In this document: positions 1 to 10,349 of the stretch, piece after piece
Numbering within the stretch: the first letter of the stretch is position 1
Layout of the letters: each line of letters starts with the position of its first letter
Assembly (NCBI GenBank): GCA_964017195.1
Contig: OZ024896.1
Location: 36,011,307-36,075,306, forward strand
Direction: 5' to 3'
Length of the DNA: 64,000 nt
Source: Siderastrea radians
Taxonomy: Eukaryota; Cnidaria; Anthozoa; Scleractinia; Rhizangiidae
Translations under genes and position numbers: made by a program
Notes under the pieces: generated by a model
The model's input: the letters and a program-made list of their open reading frames with translations, nothing else
The model's database searches: none
What the model was told of the DNA's origin: nothing

Positions 1-170
1 GCAGCACGGTCTCGCCGCGACAAACTAGTTCGCGGCGAGATAGTCACAATCTCGGCGCGGAATATAGCTGTAATCTTGGCGATTTCATGTTGAGATTTTT
101 ACTGTTGCAACGCAGAGACTGTCTCGATCTTTGCGAGATTTATCTCCATAGAATCTCGATATCGGTGAGA
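1..170. repeat. TCTCGCCGCGA-type degenerate repeat, left block
   Basis: Several copies of TCTCGCCGCGA, its reverse complement and the variant TCTCGGCGCGG are scattered here. The same motif forms the much denser block at 2440-2740. No open frame of interest overlaps it. It looks like the edge of a short-motif repeat family cut by the window boundary. Confidence 0.5.
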
Positions 171-541
171 TTTCTCAGGTTTTACTGCTGCAACTGCCAT
201 TGTATTTGTGCAAATCTCCTGACCCTGTACCCATAGTTTCAAACAAGCGCGACCAGCGATCTATTTCGAGGAAGAATCTGAAATAAATCAGCTCACAAAT
301 TAATTTACCGGCTGCAACGAGTAAAATAACAACGATCAGAAACGCTGTTGGCTCTGCATGATTGGCTCTGCTTTAGATGTGAATTAAGTCATTTGATTTC
401 ACCATCAGACCACTGCACTGACGTCTATTTGTTGTCACTTACCATGTATGCAGAGGACTTCGTTTGTCATGTCATCTCTTCGTTGAACTTTCTTTATAAG
501 CCAGTTCGGAAGAGTTAGGCAAGGGTTTTAAAGACAGATAC

Positions 542-597
542 CTGTGACTAATTTGTTGTCGTTCTGAATTTGTCTTTTTTCGCTGCTTGCCAGCCAT
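542..597 (-). CDS. candidate first coding exon of an unknown gene
   Basis: On the minus strand an ATG at 597 opens a short basic peptide starting MAGKQRKKTNSERQQ and reaches a GT donor (CACAG|GTATCT) at 542/541. Just upstream of the ATG is a GC-rich promoter-like stretch with a TTTTTTGGCGCGC match to the E2F consensus and a CCAAT box. That layout suits the first exon of a cell-cycle-type gene running leftward out of the window. No second exon is visible and I do not recognise the peptide, so this could be chance. Confidence 0.25.
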
Positions 598-660
598 GCG
601 CGCCAAAAAATCCCGCCTTGACTCCCGCCGTTGCGTTAATGGGGCAATGTGATTGGCTGA
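598..660 (-). promoter_or_regulatory. putative promoter with E2F-like and CCAAT motifs
   Basis: Reading the minus strand, an inverted CCAAT (ATTGG around 650) is followed by GGCGGGATTTTTTGGCGCGC immediately before the ATG at 597. TTTSGCGC is the E2F core. No transcription evidence is available. Confidence 0.3.
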
Positions 661-989
661 TTTAATCACACCATCGGCGAGCGGTGCTCGCGTAAGCCCA
701 AAAAAATGCGAGAACTTTTCCACAAAACTTACAGAAGTGGAAAATGGCTTCTTTTTGTTGAATGTACAGGGGAAAATTGAAATGTTAAAGTTGTTATTTT
801 TTACTACGGAAAACAACATGGTTTTTTCAAGTTTGAAGCAAGAGCAAGAGCAAGAGCGTTTTGGAAGATATACAAGAAACTATTGCTCAACTAAACAAGC
901 CACACTAAAGGACCTAAAGTGTACTGAGAATGAACTTATAACTATATTATGGACAAAGCTACAATTGAGGAATGAACACTCAGGTTAAA

Positions 990-2398
990 TGCTTTCAAGA
1001 CTTTCAGAGGACGTTTGTAGTCTACACAGCTTAATCAGTAATGGCGCGATGGAAGCCACCAACTGGGTTTCTTCTCTACCGGGAATCAGTCTTTCGACGA
1101 GTTTTGTAGTTGCCCAAGCATTCAACGTGTGAGACAAAGGTCAGTGAGTTTCACTTTTCTCAGACAGCATCATCAGCATGTACAGCTTTTCCTTGCCTTG
1201 ATTTTTCCGCTTTTATCTCGTCGGCTGACTGTTGACCTTTATTTTAATTGGTGATGTTGATTTCACTCAAGTAAACTGCGAGTCTTTCACAGAAACACGC
1301 TCCTTCGTGAGAATATTAAGCTTAAAAAAATCTTCACTTGACTTTCCTGTAAAAATGTGTGGGGATGAGGTATAAATAACCTAACTTACCGGTAACGAAT
1401 TTGATATGAGCCAAAACTTCAGCATTCTTTTTGCATGAGTTCAGAAATAAAATTTTCGCCGTCTTCCCCAGATTTGCGTTAACAGTCAGGTGAATTTGCG
1501 GCAAGTTGCGGAATGTTATACTGAAAATGGTTCCTTCTTAACTAGTTTTAGATGCAAAACAGCAACAACTCAAATTTTGCGATCGAATATTTCACGAGCT
1601 TCGCAGTACATGACAAAATAATCCCAAGGTTTGCGTGACCACAATTTGGCGAGCAGCCAATTTCTCAGTGCAAGACGAGGAGACGCCACAAAAACATTAG
1701 ATGTTGTTGTCATTTAAAGTACCAAGATAAGGGAAAATAACAGGATTATTAACTAGATTGATTTATTGGATTGTTAGGGTTATACCAAAACGGAAGATGG
1801 TCATCCCTGTTCATAGCTGCATGATCATATTTCAGTGTTTACATTCACAAAAGAGGTTGAAGCGCAGGCGGCGCAGACGGATGTTTTCAATAGATTCACC
1901 ACATTTGCTAATATTTGGCGATTTCATTTGTCAGTTCCTTGCTTAGATGAACAAACCTGAGTTTCTGCACGGCCATCATTCAATACTTTGTCTTGACTAC
2001 AAATAAATCGCTCTCCCTGAACCGAGAACACATATCGTTTACATGTGAGCGTATAAAATGCAAGTGCGAACAAACACAAAAATGCTCAAAACACCATCAA
2101 ACTCTTCCTGTTCGTTGGTTTATTCTCCCGCAGATCGATGCTACGGATTTCACAGCTAATAAAGAGGGCACTTGCCTCCTTCCACCAGCGTGGGGAATGA
2201 CAACTAATGGGGATCGATCAGCTGAAGTAAAAACACATGCACGTGAACTATTCTTTGTCTCCTCGTTATTGTCACGTGGAAACAGTGCCATATAAAGGAT
2301 AATTTAATTACAAAACACGTCCAAGGCTGATAACAATCTTGTTAACAATTCCTGGAACTGCAATATAGGACATAGTTTTGTCAGCGTCTGGAGTTTGA
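990..2398. other. no gene seen
   Basis: Both strands carry only short frames without domain signatures, codon regularity or convincing splice sites. I see AT-rich intergenic sequence and no clear repeat. Confidence 0.5.
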
Positions 2399-2439
2399 TT
2401 AATTGTTAACGTAAATGTAAATTACGTTCTCATCAAACC

Positions 2440-2740
2440 TATTTTGGCTGCCGAGAATTTCGCTTCCCGACGGGATAACAGCAAGATTTTGACCGCTAGG
2501 AATTTCGTTTCTCGCCGCGAATCCCGGCAAGACTCCCACCGAGACCTCGCCGCGAAACTGCTCGCCGAGATTTCCGTATCTCGCCGCGATCTCGCTGCAA
2601 CATCTCGCCGCGTACTTGCCTGCCGAGATTTCCATATCTCGCTGCGATCTCGCCGCGATCTCGGCGAGAATCGCGGCGAGATCGCGACGCGTTTTTGGCC
2701 GCCGAGATCGCGGCGAGATCTCGGCGAGATCTCGGAAAAA
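2440..2740. repeat. dense TCTCGCCGCGA / TCTCGGCGAGA repeat cluster
   Basis: About 300 bp are built from an 11-12 bp unit (TCTCGCCGCGA) and its near-palindromic variants on both strands, for example ATCTCGGCGAGATCTCGG near 2710. The overlapping open frames on both strands, rich in SRRDL or ARSRRD, are translations of the repeat and not genes. Confidence 0.75.
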
Positions 2741-2949
2741 TTTTCACAAGGGATGACAAAGGCAATCTTGTCCATGTCACAGATGACATGTATGAGTGGA
2801 CTTTGGAACTTTAGCAAGTGTGAATCAATTTCCTTAACCATCAAAGTCTGGCTGATCATCAAGAGAATCTCCTAGATAAAGCCCCGTCACACATAAAGGG
2901 AAATCAACAGCTTCAAAACAAGTAGAAATTGTTATTCAATACACAAAGT

Positions 2950-3495
2950 GTTTTGCTTCCAGGCAAGAGTGAAGAAACAAAGCAAGTGGACACCTATGTC
3001 TTACAGTTGTACGAGTGTGTGGTTACCCGTTATGTTAAAATGGGCTTTGGAGAACTTTTGCGTGACTTCGTGTCTTCAGAAGAGACTTCAATATAAAGAA
3101 GACTGAAGCACACAGGAAGAAAGTTGTTGAAGGGAAAAAGGAGAAAGACTTGAAATGAAGCAAAGTTACACTGGAAAGAATTAAAGGAGACAACTCAGCA
3201 AATTTTGTGAATTCTCACAATTGTCTCAAGTTGATGTTTGATCACCAGGAGTCAATCTTCGAGAGCATGGCTTATTCCAAAGAGGACGTTCATGAATCAG
3301 TTATTGTGCAAAGCTTATGGTATTACATTTAAGCGGAATGACTCAAAGGTGAAACTCTCAGAGAAGTTGACAGCCAAAATTCGAGCAACAAGTCAAATTC
3401 CATTTCCTGGTTCCTTGATGGGTCCTTCTCAGCAGCCAAGCACATCAAATGCAGAACAGGAGCAAGGTACAAGTACATCTCATGTTATGAGTTGA
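2950..3495 (+). pseudogene. unrecognised degraded coding fragment
   Basis: Two adjacent stretches look protein-like but sit in different frames. One, from about 2962 to a stop at 3094-3096, includes TYVLQLYECVVTRYVKMGF. Another around 3150-3310 includes SHNCLKLMFDHQESIFESM. The frame ending at 3495 closes with a Ser/Gln-rich piece (SQQPSTSNAEQEQGTS). The pattern suggests a once-coding region or transposon-derived gene now broken by frameshifts. I do not recognise the family. Confidence 0.25.
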
Positions 3496-3663
3496 ATAAG
3501 AATTTAGTTTGAAACAGGGTTATTCACTGCTGGTACATTACAACAAATATGTTTGAAAATCATTGATTTATTTTAGACCAAAGCTTACAAAAGTATTTCA
3601 CCTACACCTACATTGCACTTAATAATGATATTGCTTGTGTGTGTGTTTATTTTAATGTATACA

Positions 3664-3694
3664 AAGTATACAAAGTATACAAAGTATACACATA
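3664..3694. repeat. 9-bp tandem repeat (TATACAAAG)n
   Basis: Three perfect copies of TATACAAAG are followed by a partial fourth. Confidence 0.7.
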
Positions 3695-4323
3695 CATGCA
3701 GTGCTATATTGTTTTTTTACAATAGCTGTACCTTTTTTCCCCGAAGATCATGAAATAAATTCCCACTTTTCATAAAGTGCCCTCCCTCCCCCCTACTAAA
3801 AAGAGACCCTCTAGTGTCATCAAAGTTAAAATACCATTCGTCTCTTCTTAAGACAAGGCAGTTTCTTGAAAATACAAAATTTAATATAGGCATTTTAAGC
3901 ATATGTTTCTCTTTTAACCCTTCATGCCCTAAAAGTGATCAGCATCAATTTTCTCCTTGTAATGTCATTGCTTAATCAATCCGAGAGGATGTCATGGGAA
4001 TTAAGGTTGTGATCACCCAGGATCAATTCTCTCAATATTTTAACAACTTCTCCCCACTGCTTCTAAAAGAAAAATGTATGGGGCAAGAAGAGAGAATCTG
4101 TATTTTGATGTTAGGGAGTAAAAGATGAATTTCTCCATTTCATAACCATACTTAGCTAATAGAGAATCCGTTCCTGTTGTTTTCATTTAGTTTGTAACAG
4201 ACAAAAAATATTTATTAGAAAAGAAAATATGTGTTTCCCTTTTATTATGACCTGTGATGGTTTCAAATGATTTGAGGAAGTTTGTTCTTATTTCGTTGTC
4301 TACTTGCCATTTTATCACTCACA

Positions 4324-4423
4324 GAAACTGCGGAAGCAAGTAGTGATGTCCCTTCTGGTGCAACTATGGTTCCCATTGCAACTACAGATGCCAACACTGA
4401 AACAGGACAAGGAAAAGGTTTAA
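4324..4423 (+). CDS. possible isolated Ser/Thr-rich exon
   Basis: An AG acceptor (CACTCACAG) is followed by an open Ser/Thr/Ala-rich reading frame (SSDVPSGATMVPIATTDA) that ends at AAAG|GTTTAA. Phase-1 ends and composition resemble the stalk exon of receptor gene 2 at 46178-46342. It may be a stray stalk exon or part of the unknown gene at 2950-3495. There is no direct support. Confidence 0.2.
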
Positions 4424-4569
4424 AGCATCAAAAGAGGAAGAAGCCATCCTTTTTCTTCTCGGCACTTCGCGCCTCGCTTTGGAAACCTTCGGCCTTTTGT
4501 CTTGTGTCTTTTCACCAGACGCGTAACACGATAGCACGACGCTATGTTCAGTCATGTTCATTGTTTTGA

Positions 4570-5040
4570 ATCAACAAGATCGATTTACGAGATGAATTTA
4601 GCTAGCATTACGGTCAAACATGACACCTCTGCGCCCTGTGAGTTCGGATCTCTGCCGCACAGGTCGGTACGATGAGCCTCTCAGCGACTTCTGATCTGAA
4701 AATACTTGAACAACTGCAACATTTAGTCAATTACTTCAGATTAATCACCTGACAAATCTAGGAAAATAATATATTGCCCAAAAAGACGCTTTTAGGAAAT
4801 TGTATTCTTTAATATGCCACTACAAGGAAACTGCATTTTTGTCTCAAGCTACAACAAGGAAACTCTAAACTACCATATATACCCTATAAACACTTAAGTA
4901 GTACGTGTTGTTTATGATTGTGTACATTACAGCAGTTTGGTTGCTGACAGAAATGCAACGTTACAGTGCATGACTCCGATATAATTGTAAACAAAATGAA
5001 GAAATTATGTTCCGGCGTACAGCTCGCGTTACTTGTACAA
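4570..5040. other. no gene seen
   Basis: This is intergenic sequence before the CAA-rich block. An ATG near 4996 opens a weakly hydrophobic peptide (MKKLCSGVQLALLVQ) that might be a signal peptide, but no donor in the required phase follows it. The signal-peptide exon of receptor gene 1 is therefore unassigned. Confidence 0.3.
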
Positions 5041-5049
5041 CACACAGCT

Positions 5050-5332
5050 ACGCGAAGACGACGACGACAACAACGACAACCAAAAAAAAAACAACAATTA
5101 CAACGGCAACAACAAACAACAACAACAACAAAAACAACACAACACAACACCACAAAAAACCAAAACAACAGCAATAACGAGAACAGCAAATAAAACCAAG
5201 GAAAAAAGACAACCTCAACAACGACACCAACAACAACACAACTGCCAGCGACAGCAATTGCAACAACAAAAACAAAAGCACCAACGAAACCAATAACAAC
5301 AACAGCAACAACAACAGAAGCAAAAACAAATA
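5050..5332. repeat. CAA-rich low-complexity block
   Basis: About 280 bp of imperfect CAA/ACA triplets. Long frames on both strands here (Gln/Asn-rich forward, Val/Leu-rich reverse) are products of the triplet bias. Shorter (CAA)n blocks also precede the ApeC-a exons of units 2 and 3 (7660-7700 and 10310-10350), so the block belongs to the duplicated intron. Confidence 0.8.
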
Positions 5333-5404
5333 CCACAGGCATTGAGAAATAAAAGAAATTAGTGGGAGATTAAGTTGCAACATTGGTGTGTCTTTTCTTC
5401 GTAG

Positions 5405-5616
5405 TGTCTACATATTAGCAGGCTGGCTCATACGGGTTACCTAAGGCTGCATCGGGATGTCCTCATGCTGATGGTTTTCAGTGGCTTATTGGACGTAGAT
5501 ACCAGGATAATGAAGATACCAATTCAAAACAGTAAACAAAAGAGGCATTATCCGTTCATTCTGCGTGAAGACTAATAATACATTGTCTGACATGAAGCGA
5601 AGCACTTGGCCTCGAG
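5405..5616 (+). pseudogene. ApeC-a exon of tandem unit 1, broken
   Basis: This aligns with the intact 243-bp ApeC N-terminal exon of units 2 and 3. The conserved Trp-Pro of the WPAG motif is changed: TGG is TAG (stop) and CCA is CAG. A 34-bp segment present in unit 2 (around 7910-7943) is missing, shifting frame, and 3 bp are gained later. The donor CGAG|GTATTA is preserved. The exon cannot encode an ApeC half-domain. Confidence 0.85.
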
Positions 5617-5710
5617 GTATTACATAAATGGTGTATGAAAGCATTGATATGTCTTACAGTCACGTATCAGCTTAAAATTTAGTTAATGTTCTGCTGTATC
5701 TGATTTTCAG

Positions 5711-6094
5711 GTAAATACTGCGTTTACAAGAAAGGCGGGTCCTGCCCCGCGGGTTTGATATCGGGATTTATTAAGTGGGACGACGAAGATGACGATAACA
5801 GGAATAGTAAGACGGGGACACTTCTTGACAGCGTATATGACCGCAACACAAAGATCAAGTTTTGCTGTAGAACAGACGGAGACAAAAACGAACCTATCTC
5901 TCTCCCCTCCCAGACGCCATTTTTCTTGTTGGCTTTTGATTCAGCTGAATGCCAGCAGGTGAAGTGGGCTGTAGTTAGTGTGGTGTGGATACGGTTTGAT
6001 AATGAAGACAGTGGTAATGCTGATGGTAAAAGAGGGACATATCCACACGGTGCGGGAATTGATGATCACACTATTCATTACTGTTACTATCAGG
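5711..6094 (+). CDS. ApeC-b exon of tandem unit 1 (intact)
   Basis: This 384-bp exon has AG and GT borders and phase-1 ends and encodes the C-terminal half of an ApeC domain. It shows the YCVYKKGGSCPAGL start, WDDED, FCCRTDG, a PFFLLAF stretch, CQQVKWA and the closing HYCYYQ. It has no stop or frameshift, but the exons on both sides of it in unit 1 (5405-5616 and 6662-7289) are broken. It could only be used through unusual splicing. It differs from unit 2 by a few substitutions, such as Leu-Asp-Ser for Pro-Asp-Gly near the middle. Confidence 0.7.
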
Positions 6095-6661
6095 GTACGT
6101 AAGTAACAACCTGAACAATTTTTCACTAAAGTCGAGTTAATAGTGGTGGCGGGAAATATTCCCCACTATTAATCTGATGACCTTACAGATCGCTCTCTAA
6201 TTTAATTCATATAAATTTTGTCAGTCCCTTTTATTGCAATGTGCAAAAAATTGGTCTACATTTTTAAAGAACAAGTTGTTGTTAACTTTCTTAATATCCA
6301 CAGTTGGTAAACATACGTGTTCCTTTTTGGTTTGCTCAGTTAACCCAAATAGATTTTCTAGCGTTCATTTTAGTAAGCTTATATCATTCTTGATCTGAAG
6401 AAAGTAGGCAGGCTTAATAAAAATGCTTTTGAAAATTCCATAGCTATAGCGTTTTTAAAAGATCTGACGCTGTTTTGCATTCCTTATCTTTAATTTTATT
6501 ACGAGTTGATTTGCTTTTGATGACAGCAATTCTTGGTCATGTTTTGTCGAGGCTGAGGAAAGGCGTGGGATAGAGAAAGAAACTGGTTGGATAAGGAATC
6601 AGAACTAACAAGGAACCCCTAAATTACCTCTAATCAGCGGAGAGTCTTTTTTTTCTTTCAG

Positions 6662-7289
6662 GATGCAAAAAAAACGCTTACCGGAGTCAACGGCTCTTTC
6701 CACTCACCAAACTATCCAAGAAAATACCCGGATGGGCAGTACTGCTCCTGGAGGATCACGGTTAACCCAATACAACGAATCCACTTGATGTTTACAAACT
6801 TCAGTTTGCAAAACGAGAATAACACGGACTGCTTGTACGTGTATGGTGGAGACAATGTCACAGGGGAGGTGTTGGGAGAGTTTTACGGAGGTCACCCTCC
6901 CCCAAACGGAGGCATCTACTCCTCGTCAAACCACATGCTTGTAATATTCAAATCAGATAAGAATGGTTCTTACACTGGTTTCAGTGCCTCGTACAACGCA
7001 ATTAATTGTTCAGGTGATAATTGTTCGGCCATTGCCACCTCATCCTCACGAATCATGAAATTGACACCGTCACCTTCTAGCTATCTTTCAAGATCGCATT
7101 CTGTGATAATAACAACGTCATCCAAAAAACAACTGGCAACGACACAATTTATGACAGGACTGTTAATGATGTCATCCTTACTGACGCCACTTAAGAGAAC
7201 ATCATCCCAAACAGAGGTGACTGTGACATCATCGAAGACGCATCTGGTGATGACGTCATATATCACAGGCCCGGAAGTGGAATCAGCAA
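6662..7289 (+). pseudogene. CUB plus stalk exon of unit 1, frame-shifted
   Basis: The exon encodes a CUB domain ([19 protein letters not shown], then FTNFSLQ, VFYGG-like and GFSASY segments) followed by a Ser/Thr-rich stalk. Eight A's follow the first Cys codon where seven keep the frame. Joined in phase 1 to ApeC-b, the CUB is therefore read out of frame. Downstream the frame stays open through the stalk to a possible donor (GCAA|GTATGA). A homopolymer error in the assembly is an alternative explanation. Confidence 0.65.
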
Positions 7290-7784
7290 GTATGAATGGG
7301 AAATAGAATGATTATATACTATTATTAAGGCTAAATATCTGGAACATTCTCCTTGTATTCCAGAAAGGCATTCTATTGGTTTTCTTAGAAATAGAATGCG
7401 TGAAGAAAACACCACAAATCCCCCAAACCTCAAGACTCCGACATTGCCCTTGCGTTTTCTACGCCGGCAAAGGTTATCAGATACTGTGCGTGTCTGCAGG
7501 TTTTTTCAAACAACCTATGGGTCAAAACGTCGTTTGCCCTAGCTTATATGCTTTGGGCACAATCACTCCGAGACCTGATAACAAATAACAGGTATATCTC
7601 GACAGTTATAACATGCACTGAAAACTATGCAGTAGAAATCCTCAGCAACACCACCATTACAACGACACATACAACAACAACAACAGCAAAAGAAACAGCG
7701 ACAGCTACCACAACAAAAATAAACAAAAACAACCGTACAGCAATTTAAAGATTGAAAGTCTTGTCTTAACTTATTATTTTGCAG

Positions 7785-10313
7785 AGATCATTTATTGGCC
7801 AGCTGGCTCATACGGGTTACCTAAGGCTGCATCCGGATGTCCTTATGCTGATAGTTTTCAGTGGCTTATTGGACGTAGATACCAGGATAATGAAGATACC
7901 AATTCAAAAAGCAATAAGTCACAACAATTCCATCTTGACGCAACAGTAAACAAAAGAGGCATTATTCGTTCATTCTGCATGAAGACTAATACATTGTCTG
8001 ACATGAAGCGAAACACTTGGCCTCGAGGTATTATATAAATGCTGTATGAAAGCACTGATATATCTTACAGTCACGTATCAGCTTAAAATTTAGTTAATGC
8101 TCTGCTGTATCTGATTTTCAGGTAAGTACTGCATTTACAAAAAAGGCGGGTCCTGCCCCGCGGGTTTGACATCGGGATTTATTAAGTGGGACGACGAAGA
8201 TGACGATAACAGGGATAGCGAGACGGGGACACTTCCTGACGGCGTATATGACCGCAACACAAAGATCGAGTTTTGCTGTAGAACAGACGGAGACAAAAAC
8301 GAACCTATCTCTCTCCCCTCCCAGACGCCATTTTTCTTGTTGGCTTATGATTCAGCTGAATGCCAGCAGGTGAAGTGGGCTGTAGTTAGTGTGGAGTGGA
8401 TACGGTTTGATAATGAAGATGATGGTAACGCTGATGGTAAAGGAGGGACAAATCCACACGGTGCAGGAATTGATGATCACACTATTCATTACTGTTACTA
8501 TCAGGGTACGTAAGTAACAACCTGAACAATTTTTCACTAAAGTCGAGGTTAATAGTGGTGGCGGGAAATATCCCCCACTATTAATCTGATGACCTTAGAG
8601 ATCGCTCTCTAATTTAATTCATATAAATTTTGTCAGTCCGTTTTATTGCAATCTGCAAAAAATTGGTTATTTCAACAATATTTAGACAGAGGTGCCCAGT
8701 TCAGCGAGGCTGGTTTGAATGGGGCTCTGTTTAACATAAATTTACATACAAATAACATATTACAGAATACAAAATTTAAGATTAAAAAAAATATTATCAT
8801 GATAGTAACACTCAATTACTGTAAGCGATGGGGGTAAATTCAGCTAGATTTGAAAAGCTTTTTGAGGCCAGACTTAAACCTTGTTAATTCCTGAACCCTC
8901 CTCAGTTTCAACGGGAGGCTGTTCCATATTTTAGTTCCGCTAACCCTGAAGGAGCCCTGATACTTAGATGTTTTCGCAAAAGGCGGACGCAGCAAATCTC
9001 TATGGCGCGTATTATAATCGTGAAATTCGCGTGAATGGTGAAATTCCTTAAGCAGATAGTGTGGAGCCAAGTTATGTAAACATTTAAAAACTAGCATGCA
9101 TTTCAGATAGGTCCCGGCGGGACTGGAGTGAGGCCCAACTAAATACCTGCGCAACCTGTGGCTGAGAGACTTTGTTTCCCTCAATAATGCTGGCGGCACG
9201 TCTATGTAGTTTATCTAAATAATCGCGATTGGTCCTGCCACAGGAGTCAGAGCTAACAAGGAACCCCTAAATTACCTCTAATCAGCGGAGGGCCTTTTTT
9301 TTTCTTTCAGGATGCAACAAACGCTTACCGGAGTCAACGGCTCTTTCCACTCACCAAACTATCCAAGAAAATACCCGGATGGGCAGTACTGCTCCTGGAG
9401 GATCACGGTTAACCTAGTACAACGAATCCACTTGATGTTTACAAACTTCAGTTTGCAAAACGAGAATAGCACGGACTCCTTGTACGTGTATGGTGGAGAC
9501 AATGTCACAGGGGAGGTGTTGGGAGAGTTCTACGGAGGTCACCCTCCCCCAAACGAAGGCATCTCCTCCTCGTCAAACCAGATGCTTGTAATATTCAAAT
9601 CAGATAAGAATGGTTCTTACACTGGTTTCAGTGCCTCGTACAACGCAATTAATTGTTCAGGTGATAATTGTTCGGCCATTGCCACCTCATCCTCACGAAT
9701 CATGAAATTGACACCGTCACCTTCTAGCTATCTTTCAAGATCGCATTCAATCTGTGGTAATAACAACGTCATCCAAAAAACAACTGGCAACGACACAATT
9801 TATGACAGGACTGCTAATGATGTCATCCTTACTGACGCCACTTAAGAAAACATCATCCCAAGCAGAGTTGACTGTGACGTCATCTAAGACGCATCTGGTG
9901 ATGACGTCATATATCACAGGCCCAGAAGTGGAATCAGCAAGTATGAATGGGAAATAGAATGATTATATACTATTATTAAGACTAAATATCTGGAACATTC
10001 TCGTTGTATTTCAGAAAGGCATTCTATTGGTTTTCTTAGAAATAGAATGCGTGAAGAAAACACCACAAATCCTCCAAACCTCAAGACTCCGACATTGCGT
10101 TTTCTACGCCGGCAAAGGTTATCAGATACTGTGTGTGTCTGGGTTTTTTGAAACAACCTGTGGGTCAAAACATCGTTTGCCCTAGCTTATATGCTTTGGG
10201 CACAATCACTCCGAGACCTGATAACAAATAGCAGGTATGTCTCGACAGTTATAACATGAACTGAAAACTATGCAGTAGAAATCCTCAGCAACACCACCAT
10301 TACAACGACACAT

Positions 10314-10349
<36 letters not shown>

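Noticed and set aside
2422..2875. Arg/Ser-rich frames on both strands
   Set aside because: They follow the TCTCGCCGCGA repeat and have no other support.
4884..5383. Long Val/Leu-rich minus-strand frames resembling membrane proteins
   Set aside because: They are reverse translations of the CAA-rich low-complexity block.
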